Source: Betaproteobacteria bacterium
GTDB taxonomy: Bacteria; Pseudomonadota; Gammaproteobacteria; Burkholderiales; Ga0077523
Length of the DNA stretch: 64,000 nucleotides
Assembly (NCBI GenBank): GCA_016713305.1
Contig: JADJPK010000009.1
Location: 1-64,000, forward strand
Direction of reading: 5' to 3'
Each line of letters begins with the position of its first letter. Positions within the stretch are counted from its first letter, which is position 1. The position numbers and the translations under genes were made by a program. The notes beneath the pieces were generated by a model. It worked only from the letters and a program-made list of their open reading frames with translations, searched no databases and was not told the origin of the DNA. Below are positions 37,953 through 46,718 of this stretch, one piece after another.

Positions 37953-40148
37953 CTACCGGTCCTGTACCGCCGGGCCGGACATGGTGGGATCGCTGATGGA
38001 AGGCAGCCCGTTCTCCAGCCGGCCGGCCACCCGGCGGCGGTACTCCGCCTGGCCCTGGACCTTCACGGTGAAGTCGTACCAGCGGCCGCTGTCGTTGAGC
38101 GAGCGGTAGATCCGCTGCTGTGAACGTGCCGGCACGGTGTGTGTCGCCGCGGGATCCGAAAAGTAGCGCGTCGCCTCGACCACGAACGTGCAGGGCACGC
38201 TGCCGCTGTTGACGAGATCGATCACCAGATCGCCGTAGCTCTTGTTGTAGCTGACGATCACTTCGGGGTTGGCCTGGGCGGCAGCCGCCACGCGCCGGGC
38301 ATTGCCGACGAAGTGCCGATGGAAACCGTTCGGTCCCAACACCCACAGGTCATAGGCGCCGCTCGATGCCGGCGTCCATGCGCCCTGCAATTTCCGGCCT
38401 GGCTCGACCGTGTAACGGCGCGGGATTGCCGCCAGATCCAGCCGGTTGTAGACGTGGAACACGGCTGTCGCATTGCCCGTGTTCTCGAACACGATCTGCA
38501 CGTTCGTCGCCCCGACCCGCGTCCGGTCGGGAGTGATGCGGCAATGGGCGTGCAATTCGTAGGGCAGGGCACGGGAAGGCCGCGGACCGTCGGCCTGCAC
38601 CGGCATCACCGGCGTCGTGGGCGGCAACGGTGCCCGCTGCCCGACGAGCGCCCGGGCCCGTGTCGCCAGTTCCAGCGTCTTGGGCAACGACTCGAAGAAG
38701 GCGCGGTCGTCCGGATCCGCGAAGTTGAACGTGGAGGTGAGATCGCCGCAAACGGCGCGACGCCACGCGGTCACGTTCGTCTCGCGCACGCCGAACCGGC
38801 GCTCGATGAAGCTCAGGACCGACGTGTGATCGAAGACCTCCGAGTTCACCCAGCCGCCCTTGGACCAGGGCGAGACGACATACATGGGCACGCGCGGTCC
38901 AAGACCATAGGGGCGGTGCAGCAGGGCCTGCTCGGTGCCGTTGTTGTGATACGGGACCAGCACTTCGTGATACTCGCCCGTGGCGTCGGCCGTCGTGGCC
39001 CCCGCAAGCACCGCCTTGGCCGGATCCGCATCCCAAGCCAGATAGGACGGCGGGGCCGGCGGCGGCACGTGGTCGAAGAAGCCGTCGTTCTCGTCGAAGT
39101 TGATGAACAGCACCGTCTTGCTCCACACCTCCGGATTGGAGGTGAGCGCATCCAGCACCCTGGCCGTGTAGTCGGCGCCCTGGGCTGGGCTGGAGGGGCC
39201 AGGATGCTCCGAGCCCTCGGCCGTGGCGACGATCCACGAGACCTGCGGCAGCTTGTTCGCGAGGACATCCTCACGCAGCTTGTCGAGGTCGCGGGTGCTC
39301 ACGCCACGGTCGCGCAACGCCTGCGAGTAGCCGGGCCGCTGGAACCAGGCATCGCGATACGCGTGAAAGCCGGCCAGGGGGTTGTCCGTGAAGTTGTCGG
39401 ACATGTTCTCGTAGACCTGCCACGAGATGCCGGCGGCCTCGAGACGTTCCGGGTAGGTCGTCCAGGTGTAGCCGCCGTCTCCGTTGTCCGTATCGAACCA
39501 GTCGTAGTCGTTGTACGTGGTTGGTCCGTTGCCCGTCGCCAGACCGTCGTTCGTGCCGGTCCACAGGAATAGCCGGTTCGGGTTCGTGCCGGTCTGCGCG
39601 GAACAGTGGTAGGCATCGCACAGGGTGAAGGCATTGGCCAGGGCGTACTGGAACGGCATGTCCTCGCCGTTGAAGTACGCCAGCGAGTGGTTGCCCTTGG
39701 CGGCAGGCCACTTGCTCATGCGGCCGTGATCCCATGCGGCCTGCGCGTCGCTCCACGAATGGGGCGTGCCGCTGATGCGCATCAGCGCGAAATTGGCGAC
39801 CGTGTTGGCGCGGAACGGAACGATCACGGGGGCACGGGAGTTGGGTCCCGACGAACTGGGTTGCGACCAGACGGTCTTGCCGGTGATGCGAGTGGAGTCC
39901 GGGACCGGTATCGGGAACGGGTCTGCGAAACCGCGAACGCCGTTGAGCGATCCGAAATAGTGATCGAACGCGCGGTTCTCCTGCATCAGGATCACGATGT
40001 GTTCCACGTCCTGGATCGTGCCGGTGCGGACGTTGGCGGGAATCGCGAGAGCGCGCTGGATCGCGGGAGGAAACGCCGTGAGCGCGATTCCGGCCGCGCC
40101 CGCGTGAATCATGGAGCCGAGGAACTGTCGGCGGTCTTGAGACGTCAT
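37953..40148 (-). CDS. phosphocholine-specific phospholipase C, Tat-exported
   Basis: This 731-residue enzyme starts with a Tat signal (DRRQFLGSMIHAGAAGIALT). The phosphoesterase domain follows (EHIVILMQENRAFDHYFGSL; FDENDGFFDHVPPP), the metal-site pattern of the PlcN/PlcH family. Two C-terminal DUF756-type beta-sandwich repeats follow at about 510-620 and 630-725 (YELHAHCRI...NVQIVFENTGNATAVF; EVIVSYNKSYGDLVIDLVNS). It hydrolyses phosphatidylcholine or sphingomyelin outside the cell. Both neighbours encode PEP-CTERM exoproteins on the same strand. No frameshift. Confidence 0.92.
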   Translation of the reverse strand: MTSQDRRQFLGSMIHAGAAGIALTAFPPAIQRALAIPANVRTGTIQDVEHIVILMQENRAFDHYFGSLNGVRGFADPFPIPVPDSTRITGKTVWSQPSSSGPNSRAPVIVPFRANTVANFALMRISGTPHSWSDAQAAWDHGRMSKWPAAKGNHSLAYFNGEDMPFQYALANAFTLCDAYHCSAQTGTNPNRLFLWTGTNDGLATGNGPTTYNDYDWFDTDNGDGGYTWTTYPERLEAAGISWQVYENMSDNFTDNPLAGFHAYRDAWFQRPGYSQALRDRGVSTRDLDKLREDVLANKLPQVSWIVATAEGSEHPGPSSPAQGADYTARVLDALTSNPEVWSKTVLFINFDENDGFFDHVPPPAPPSYLAWDADPAKAVLAGATTADATGEYHEVLVPYHNNGTEQALLHRPYGLGPRVPMYVVSPWSKGGWVNSEVFDHTSVLSFIERRFGVRETNVTAWRRAVCGDLTSTFNFADPDDRAFFESLPKTLELATRARALVGQRAPLPPTTPVMPVQADGPRPSRALPYELHAHCRITPDRTRVGATNVQIVFENTGNATAVFHVYNRLDLAAIPRRYTVEPGRKLQGAWTPASSGAYDLWVLGPNGFHRHFVGNARRVAAAAQANPEVIVSYNKSYGDLVIDLVNSGSVPCTFVVEATRYFSDPAATHTVPARSQQRIYRSLNDSGRWYDFTVKVQGQAEYRRRVAGRLENGLPSISDPTMSGPAVQDR

Positions 40149-40179
40149 TCGAGCCTCTCTGAAGGTTGGAAGCAGTGGA

Positions 40180-40758
40180 TCAGCGCGCCGTTTGTGAACG
40201 CCGGCGTCCGCGGGCCGCCCGCAGCGTGAGCACCGAAATGCCCAGCGCGAGGAGTGCGACCTCGGAAGGTTCCGGAACCGGAGCGAACGTCACGTCGTCC
40301 ATCACGAAGGAGCCATGCTCCGGGCTGGCGACGACGAACGCATCGACGAGGCCTTCGTAACCGGTGGCAAGGAACGCAGGTGCCGCTCCCGGATCCAGCG
40401 TGGAAGACGTCGCCACGAGCACGTCGTCGCGATAGAGCTGGAAAGTCACCGTCGCCCCGTTCAGACCTGCGAACCATGCCCCGTCGAAACGCGTCGGTGT
40501 GGCGAAACGCACGATGCTGGATTGATCCTGCGCAGCGAAATCGGTGGCGACACGCACGTCACCCGAGTGCGCCGTGTAGGGCTCCTGCTCGAGCGAGAAG
40601 GCGAACCAGCCGGCCGCAGACCAGTCGAGGCCGCCATAGTGCGCCGGCACGATGCCGTCCTGGCCCAGATCGTCGAATGTCAGGACGGCGGCGGAGAGTG
40701 TGGAGCTCGCGGCGAGCGCAATGACGGCCGCGAGCCCGTGCAGAGCCGGGATCTTCAA
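40180..40758 (-). CDS. PEP-CTERM sorting-domain exoprotein
   Basis: I start at TTG 40756-40758 because GAGGAG lies 7-8 bases upstream and the signal peptide (LHGLAAVIALAASSTLSAA) follows at once; the longer frame is arginine-rich and unlikely. The 192-residue protein has a beta-rich middle (FDDLGQDGIVPAHYGGLDW) and ends with VPEPSEVALLALGISVLTL and an Arg-rich tail, a PEP-CTERM anchor. It precedes the phospholipase C gene with a 31-base gap. Confidence 0.83.
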   Translation of the reverse strand: MKIPALHGLAAVIALAASSTLSAAVLTFDDLGQDGIVPAHYGGLDWSAAGWFAFSLEQEPYTAHSGDVRVATDFAAQDQSSIVRFATPTRFDGAWFAGLNGATVTFQLYRDDVLVATSSTLDPGAAPAFLATGYEGLVDAFVVASPEHGSFVMDDVTFAPVPEPSEVALLALGISVLTLRAARGRRRSQTAR

Positions 40759-41065
40759 TGAGGTGCTCCTCTTTCGAGAATCGTTGTGGTGGTGTCGCGG
40801 TGCGCGGCGAGCGCACACCGGAGTCACAATCTAGAGAGGGCGTATTGCGCCGTCAGGGGCGAGGCGGCGGTGAAAGACGGTCCGAAGCGACCATGCATAT
40901 CGCATGGCGCCGGCGCCATGCATGGGCTGACAGGATCATTGACACGCTTGTGCCCGTGCTGACTCGGGGCTGGACGATGAAGACAGGTTGACGCAGCGCC
41001 GGGCAGCGCAGGCAGTGGCGGCGACGGCCCGCGCCCCACGGCGCCTCGGGGCGCACAGGACCACG

Positions 41066-43108
41066 TCAGGTCACGTCGGCCCGGTCGATGAGCGACGCCA
41101 CGACGATCACCAGTTCGGCGATGTCCACCGGCTTGGAGATGTGCGAGTGATAGCCCGCGAGGATTGCCTTCTTGCGGTCTTCCGAACGCGCGAAGGCGGT
41201 GAGGGCGACGGAAGGTATCCGCCGATACGCGGCGTCGCTGGAGCGCACCCGCCGCATGAGTTGGTAGCCGTCCATGCCCGGCATGCCGATGTCGCTCAGC
41301 AGGACGTCGATGGCCTGGCTCTCCAGCGTCGAGAGCGCCTCTTCCGCCGAGGATGCCGCGAGCACGGTGGCGCCCTGGCCCTCCAGCACGCGCCTCGCGA
41401 GATCCCGCGCATCGGGCTCGTCGTCGACCACCAGCAACCGCACGCCCGTGAGCATGGGCAGGAGGCTGATCTCGGTCGCCGTGTGATGCGCAGGATGCAG
41501 GCGTTCCTCCGGCGGATTGCTTGGTAGAACGATGCTGAGGGGAAGCTTGATGACGAACGTGGCGCCGCGGTTCTCGCCGGCGCTGCTCGCCGAGAGAGTA
41601 CCGCCATGCAGTTCCACCAGCTGCTTGGCGATCGCCAGTCCCAGACCCAGGCCGCCGTAGCTGCGGCTCGCCGACGCGTCGTTCTGAGAGAAGCGGTCGA
41701 AGACGCGCGGCAGGAACTCGGCCGGAATGCCGATGCCCGTGTCCGCCACGGTCAGCTCCACATGCGAGTTGACGCGTTCGAGCAGCACCTGAACGCGGCC
41801 GCCCTTGGGCGTGAACTTGATCGCGTTGGAGAGGAGATTCCAGATCACCTGCTGCAGGCGGGCCGGGTCGCCGGAGACGGGGCCGGCCTGCGGATCCAGC
41901 ACTTTTTCGAGCCGGATGTTCTTGGCGGCGGCAGCGGGCTCCACGGATTCGACCGCGGCTTCCGCCACCGTTGCGAGCATGAGCCGCTGCACGTCCAGAC
42001 GGACGCGTCCGGCCATGATGCGGCTGAGGTCCAGCAGTTCGTCGATGAGCTGAACCTGCGCGCGGGCGTTGCGCTCGATCGCTTCGGTACCGCGCTTGAG
42101 ATCCTCCGGGCTCAACGCCTGGTTGCGCGTGAGCACCTGTGCCCACCCCAGAATGGCATTGAGCGGTGTGCGAAGTTCGTGCGAAAGCGTCGCCAGGAAC
42201 TCGTCCTTCATCTGCGCGGCCCGCTGCGCCTCCATCCGGGCGTTCCGTTCCGCTTCCAGCAGTTCCTCCCGCCGGGCGCCGTGCTCCAGCAGGGCCTCCG
42301 CCTGCTTGCGATCGGTGAGATCGCGCGTGATCTTCGAGTAGCCGTGCAGGTGGCCTTCTGCATCTCGCAGCGCGGTGATCACGGCGTTGGCCCAGAAACG
42401 GGAGCCATCCTTGCGGATGCGCCAGCCTTCATCCTCGAAGCGGCCTTTCTCGGCCGCTTCGCGCAGCGCGTGATCGGGCCAACCGCCCCGCTGCTGATCG
42501 TCCGGATAGAAACACGAGAAATGCCGCCCGACGATCTCCTCGGCCCGGTACCCCTTGATGTGCTGCGCGCCGATGTTCCAGCTCATCACGTAGCCGTTCG
42601 CGTCGAGCATGAAGATCGCGTAGTCGACGACGGCCTCGATCACCAGCCGCAGGCGCTCCTCGCTGCGCCGCAGGGCCTCTTCCTGCGCGCGCCGTTCGGT
42701 GAGATCGCGCGTGATCTTGGCGAAGCCCTGCAGCACACCTTTTCTGTCGCGCAGGGCCGTGATGACCACGTTGGCCCAGAAACGCGAGCCGTCCTTGCGC
42801 AGCCTCCAGCCCTCGTCCTCGAAGTGACCCTGCCGCGCCGCCTGGCGAAGTTCCTCCGCGGGCCAGCCTCGCTGCACCACGTCCGGAGGGTAGAACTGGG
42901 AGAAATGCCGGCCGACGATCTCGTGCGCCTCGTATCCCTTGATCCGCTGCGCGCCCGTGTTCCACGTCAGCACGTGACCTTCGGCATCCAGCAGGAAGAT
43001 CGCGTAGTCCGTGACCGTTTCCACCAGCAGCCGGAAACGCTCTTCGGTGTTCTGCAGGATGTCCGGTGCCGCCTTTGCCGGGCGATCATCGGACGGAGTG
43101 GAGGCCAT
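41066..43108 (-). CDS. PAS-PAS hybrid sensor histidine kinase/response regulator
   Basis: The 680-residue soluble kinase has two consecutive, nearly repeated PAS-PAC domains (residues ~20-140 and ~145-265; both contain RFWAN.VITALRD and ITRDLT). A coiled coil is followed by HisKA (SHELRTPLNAILGW), HATPase (NLLSNAIKF; DTGIGIP; GGLGLGLAI) and a receiver domain (LLVVDDEPDARDLARR, phospho-Asp in LLSDIGMPGMDG, Lys in ISKPVD). No membrane helix. The internal PAS duplication suggests one ancestral domain was copied. No cognate output gene is adjacent. Confidence 0.9.
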   Translation of the reverse strand: MASTPSDDRPAKAAPDILQNTEERFRLLVETVTDYAIFLLDAEGHVLTWNTGAQRIKGYEAHEIVGRHFSQFYPPDVVQRGWPAEELRQAARQGHFEDEGWRLRKDGSRFWANVVITALRDRKGVLQGFAKITRDLTERRAQEEALRRSEERLRLVIEAVVDYAIFMLDANGYVMSWNIGAQHIKGYRAEEIVGRHFSCFYPDDQQRGGWPDHALREAAEKGRFEDEGWRIRKDGSRFWANAVITALRDAEGHLHGYSKITRDLTDRKQAEALLEHGARREELLEAERNARMEAQRAAQMKDEFLATLSHELRTPLNAILGWAQVLTRNQALSPEDLKRGTEAIERNARAQVQLIDELLDLSRIMAGRVRLDVQRLMLATVAEAAVESVEPAAAAKNIRLEKVLDPQAGPVSGDPARLQQVIWNLLSNAIKFTPKGGRVQVLLERVNSHVELTVADTGIGIPAEFLPRVFDRFSQNDASASRSYGGLGLGLAIAKQLVELHGGTLSASSAGENRGATFVIKLPLSIVLPSNPPEERLHPAHHTATEISLLPMLTGVRLLVVDDEPDARDLARRVLEGQGATVLAASSAEEALSTLESQAIDVLLSDIGMPGMDGYQLMRRVRSSDAAYRRIPSVALTAFARSEDRKKAILAGYHSHISKPVDIAELVIVVASLIDRADVT

Positions 43109-43398
43109 GCCGCTTTCCTCGATCTCTGGATGAGGTCGCCGACGCGCGCTGCGGAACTTCTGACAGCTACGGTCTTCGACACGTGCCGGGAGGCTCCTTT
43201 CGGGTTGACCATCTCGGGCTGGCGATCACGCGCGCAATCGGCGAATTCAGCGCGCAGGTCCGGCGCAGCGGTGCGGTTGACGTGAATGGGGCGGCCCGCC
43301 GATACTGACACAAAACATGCCGGTCCGTGACATGCACCGCGGGAAGTCTCGCAGAGTGCGGCGCGGCACCGCAACCCTGAGATAGCTGCTAGGCAGCA

Positions 43399-44304
43399 AT
43401 GGGAGGAGTGGTGAGCTCGACAGTCTTCGGATTCGTCGGCGTGGGCAAGATGGGTGCGCCCATGTCCGGCCGTCTCTTGAACGCAGGCCACGCCGTCGTC
43501 GTCCACGACCGTGACGACGCAGCAGTGGCCGCAATGGAAAAGTCGGGCGCTCAGCGCGGCGGGTCCGCGGCAGAGGTCGCGAGCCGCGCCGAAACCGTGT
43601 TCTTAAGCCTGCCCAATCCGGACATTGTCCGCGAGGTGGCACTGGGCCCCGGCGGTGTCATCGAAGGAAAGTCGGTCCGCAAGGTCGTCGATTTTTCCAC
43701 CATCGGTCCGCGCACCGCCGCCCTCGTGGCGAAAGCGCTCGCCGAACGCGGCATTGCCTATGTCGATGCGCCGGTGAGCGGCGGACTGGCCGGCGCGCGC
43801 AACGGCACGCTGGCCGTGATGGTCTCCTGCGCGAAATCCCACTTCGACGAACTGCTGCCCGTCCTGTCCACCTTCGGCAAGCCGTTCCATCTGGGCACGG
43901 GCGCGGGTCAGGCGCAGACAATGAAGCTTGCCAACAATCTGCTGGCGGCGGCGGCTCTGGTCGTGTCTTCGGAAGCCATGGTGATGGGCGTGAAGGCCGG
44001 GCTGGATCCGCGCACGATGCTCGATGTGATCAATGCCGGATCGGGCCGCAACAGCGCCACGCAGGACAAGTTCCCTCGCTCCATTCTTCCCGGTACCTTC
44101 GACTTCGGATTCGCCACCGGTCTCTCCTACAAGGACGTCCGTCTTTGCATCGACGAGGCAGAGTCCCTGGGTGTGCCGATGGTGGTGGGGGCGGCGGTCC
44201 GCGAGATGCTCGCCGTGACCAATGCGATGTACGGCGGCGACTCCGACTTCACTTCGATCTGCCGCGTGCTGGAGTCCTGGACCGGCGTCGAGGTCCGGGG
44301 ATGA
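43399..44304 (+). CDS. 3-hydroxyisobutyrate dehydrogenase-family oxidoreductase
   Basis: The 301-residue beta-hydroxyacid dehydrogenase has N-terminal GFVGVGKMGAPMSGRL (NAD(P) Rossmann loop), the substrate-binding DAPVSGGLAGARNGTLAVMV and the catalytic Lys segment KLANNLLAAAAL. Substrate is one of the short branched or tartronate-type hydroxyacids; sequence does not say which. The ATG at 43399 lacks a strong ribosome site, while GGAGGAG lies just inside, so a GTG slightly downstream is possible. The stop overlaps the next start (ATGA). First gene of the second catabolic operon. Confidence 0.87.
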   Translation: MGGVVSSTVFGFVGVGKMGAPMSGRLLNAGHAVVVHDRDDAAVAAMEKSGAQRGGSAAEVASRAETVFLSLPNPDIVREVALGPGGVIEGKSVRKVVDFSTIGPRTAALVAKALAERGIAYVDAPVSGGLAGARNGTLAVMVSCAKSHFDELLPVLSTFGKPFHLGTGAGQAQTMKLANNLLAAAALVVSSEAMVMGVKAGLDPRTMLDVINAGSGRNSATQDKFPRSILPGTFDFGFATGLSYKDVRLCIDEAESLGVPMVVGAAVREMLAVTNAMYGGDSDFTSICRVLESWTGVEVRG

Positions 44305-45722
44305 CTCTCCCGGCGGAGGGCATTCCGGATCCGTCCGCGCAGCGTCCTCCCTCTTCTTCCGGCGCGAGTTCCGATCGGCCGCTTGCGCGGCGGATAGCGG
44401 AATCCATCGCATCTTTGGACGACTCCCGGCTCACGCCCGAGGTCGTCGACAAGGTCAAGATCTGTCTGCTGGACTTCGTGGGCTGCGCCTTCGAATCGCG
44501 CGATCTTTCCTGGAGCCGGCAGGCCGTCGCCGTGGCGACGGACATGGCCGCTCACGGCAGCGCGATCATCGGGTCCTCCAAGACGTCCACGGCGTTCGAC
44601 GCCGCATTCGCCAACGCCGTGATGGGGCATGGCCTCGTCCGGGAAGACATGCACTCCGGCAGCATCAGCCACCTGGGCATCGTCGTGATGCCGGCGTTGC
44701 TGGCCCTGGCGGGGTCGTCGAAGGTGACGGGACGCGCCTTCATCAACGCCGCCATGGCGGGCTACGAGGTGGGCGGGCAGATCGGCCGCGCCGTGATGGA
44801 TGCCGCGATCGCCCGCATCCACCGGCCCACCGGGGTGACGGGCCCGTCAGCTGCCGCTGCCGCCGCCGCAAGGCTGCTGGGACTGTCCGTCGACGCCACG
44901 ACCAGCGCACTCGCGCTCGCCGCGAACACTCCGGTCGGATTCAATCAATGGGCCCACACCGGCGGCAGCGAGATGTTCTTCCACGCGGGGTACGCGGCAC
45001 GCAGCGCGCTGACGGCCGTGCGGCTGGCGCAGGCCGGGGCGTTTGCCTCGCCCTCCGCCTACGACGGCGAAGCCGGACTGTTCGCCTCGCTGGGAAAGCG
45101 CGACAACGCCGCGCGGGTGCGGCTTTTCGAAGGCACTCCGGAGATCCTGTCGGTCTACCACAAGCCCGTGCCGGCCTGTAACTTCGCACAGACCGCCTGC
45201 CAGGCCGCACTGCGGATCGCCCGCGACCACCAGGTGGCGCCGGAGCGCATCGAGCGCATCACGATCCGCGTGCCCCGTGCCGGCGCGTTGTATCCCGGCT
45301 GCGACTACTCCGGCCCGTTCGAGCACATCCTGCAGGCCAAGATGAGCATCCAGTACAACGTGGCCGCTGCGCTCATCGAACGCAGTGTCTCGGAACGCAA
45401 CTTCCTGAGGCTCGACGATCCCGTTCTGGCCCGGCTGCTGTCGATCACGTCGCTGGAGATCGACGACGGCATGTCTCAGGCGTACCCGGGACTCCAGGGG
45501 GGCGAGGTGGAGATACGGGATGCGGACGGCGCGACCCGGGGGGTTCGGCTGGACGACGTGGTGAACGCCACGCCGTCCGACGTGCTTGCGCGTTTCCGCG
45601 CGGCTGCCACCGAGGTGGTGGGCGAAGACGCCGCCCACGAGATCGAGCAGCGCGTCGCTGCGCTGGAGACTGCAGACGACGTCGGTGCCATCGTCGCGCT
45701 GTTCCGCGGCAAGGCCCCCTGA
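44301..45722 (+). CDS. MmgE/PrpD-family protein
   Basis: The 473-residue protein matches the MmgE/PrpD family (2-methylcitrate dehydratase, cis-aconitate decarboxylase and relatives): VKICLLDFVGCAFESRD, then GSSKTSTAFDAAFANAVMGH, GYEVGGQIGRA, and the C-terminal KPVPACNFAQTACQAALRI. Members dehydrate, decarboxylate or racemise small di- and tricarboxylates. Substrate cannot be named. Start ATG 44301 overlaps the preceding stop. The 16-base gap to livH argues for co-transcription with the transporter. Confidence 0.87.
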   Translation: MTLPAEGIPDPSAQRPPSSSGASSDRPLARRIAESIASLDDSRLTPEVVDKVKICLLDFVGCAFESRDLSWSRQAVAVATDMAAHGSAIIGSSKTSTAFDAAFANAVMGHGLVREDMHSGSISHLGIVVMPALLALAGSSKVTGRAFINAAMAGYEVGGQIGRAVMDAAIARIHRPTGVTGPSAAAAAAARLLGLSVDATTSALALAANTPVGFNQWAHTGGSEMFFHAGYAARSALTAVRLAQAGAFASPSAYDGEAGLFASLGKRDNAARVRLFEGTPEILSVYHKPVPACNFAQTACQAALRIARDHQVAPERIERITIRVPRAGALYPGCDYSGPFEHILQAKMSIQYNVAAALIERSVSERNFLRLDDPVLARLLSITSLEIDDGMSQAYPGLQGGEVEIRDADGATRGVRLDDVVNATPSDVLARFRAAATEVVGEDAAHEIEQRVAALETADDVGAIVALFRGKAP

Positions 45723-45738
45723 CGTCCGGAGCCTTGCC

Positions 45739-46698
45739 GTGAACGGTCCGCAGCTCACCGAGAACTTCCTGCAGGCGCTCACGGCGGGCATCCTCACCGG
45801 AAGCCTCTATGGCCTCATGTGCGTGGGGCTCAGCGTGATCTTCGGGGTCATGCGCGTGATCAACTTCGCGCAGGGCGACTTCATGATGCTGGGGATGTAC
45901 GTCGCCTATTACGCCTTCGGCTGGTTCACGGCGCAAGCCGTCCTCGGGCCGGAGGTCGCGCCGTATGTCGCGGCGGTGCTGGCGGGCCCCGCGGTGTTTC
46001 TCGTGGGCATGGGCGTCCACCGGCTGCTCGTGAGCCGCGTGACGGGGATGCGCAGCACGGCCCTGGAATCGGGCGGGCATTACGCTCAGCTCATCCTCAC
46101 GCTGGGCGTGGCGCTCGTGCTGCAGAACGGCGGCCTGTATCTCTTCGGTTCGGCACCGGTGTCCATCGCGACACCGCTCTCGTCCAGCGCCTGGGCCGTC
46201 GGGCCCCTCTATGGCGATCTCGTGGAGGTGTTCGTCAATCAGGGCCAGACCTATGCGGCAGTGGTTGCCGTCATCGCGGTGGTGGCGTTCGGCGCGCTCA
46301 TGGGCCACTCGCGTCTGGGCAAGTCGCTGCGCGCTGCGGCGGACAACCCCGAAGCGGCGGTGTACATGGGCATCGATGTGGAACGCGCGCACCGGCTGGC
46401 GTTCGGATTCGGTGTGGCCATGACAGCCATCGGCGGAGGACTGCTCGCATCGGGCGGGCCGTTCCAGCCTTACGTGGGCCTGGAGTACGTGATCGTGATG
46501 TACGCCGGCGTGGTGCTGGGCGGTCTGGGCAGCATCTCGGGGGCGTTCCTCGGCGGTCTCACCATCGGCCTCGTGCAGCAGTTGTCCACGCTCGTTCTGC
46601 CTACCCAATTGCAGAACACGGCGATCTTCGTGGGATTCCTCCTGATCATCCTGCTGCGCCCCGAGGGCCTGTTCGGCCGCTCGCTGCGCAGAACGTGA
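45739..46698 (+). CDS. livH: branched-chain-type ABC transporter permease (LivH-like)
   Basis: GTG 45739 is the start (MNGPQLTENFLQALTAGI). The 319-residue permease has about eight helices, the hallmark GLMCVGLSVIFGVMRVINFA followed by QGDFMMLGMYVAYY, and the EAA-like loop RAAADNPEAAVYMGIDVERA. It works with the LivM part of the next gene. Intact. Confidence 0.9.
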   Translation: MNGPQLTENFLQALTAGILTGSLYGLMCVGLSVIFGVMRVINFAQGDFMMLGMYVAYYAFGWFTAQAVLGPEVAPYVAAVLAGPAVFLVGMGVHRLLVSRVTGMRSTALESGGHYAQLILTLGVALVLQNGGLYLFGSAPVSIATPLSSSAWAVGPLYGDLVEVFVNQGQTYAAVVAVIAVVAFGALMGHSRLGKSLRAAADNPEAAVYMGIDVERAHRLAFGFGVAMTAIGGGLLASGGPFQPYVGLEYVIVMYAGVVLGGLGSISGAFLGGLTIGLVQQLSTLVLPTQLQNTAIFVGFLLIILLRPEGLFGRSLRRT

Positions 46699-46718
46699 AT
46701 CCGGCAAAGGGGCGGGAG

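Noticed and set aside
41606..43285. 559-residue plus-strand open frame
   Set aside because: It is antisense to the PAS-PAS sensor kinase, whose domains are unmistakable.
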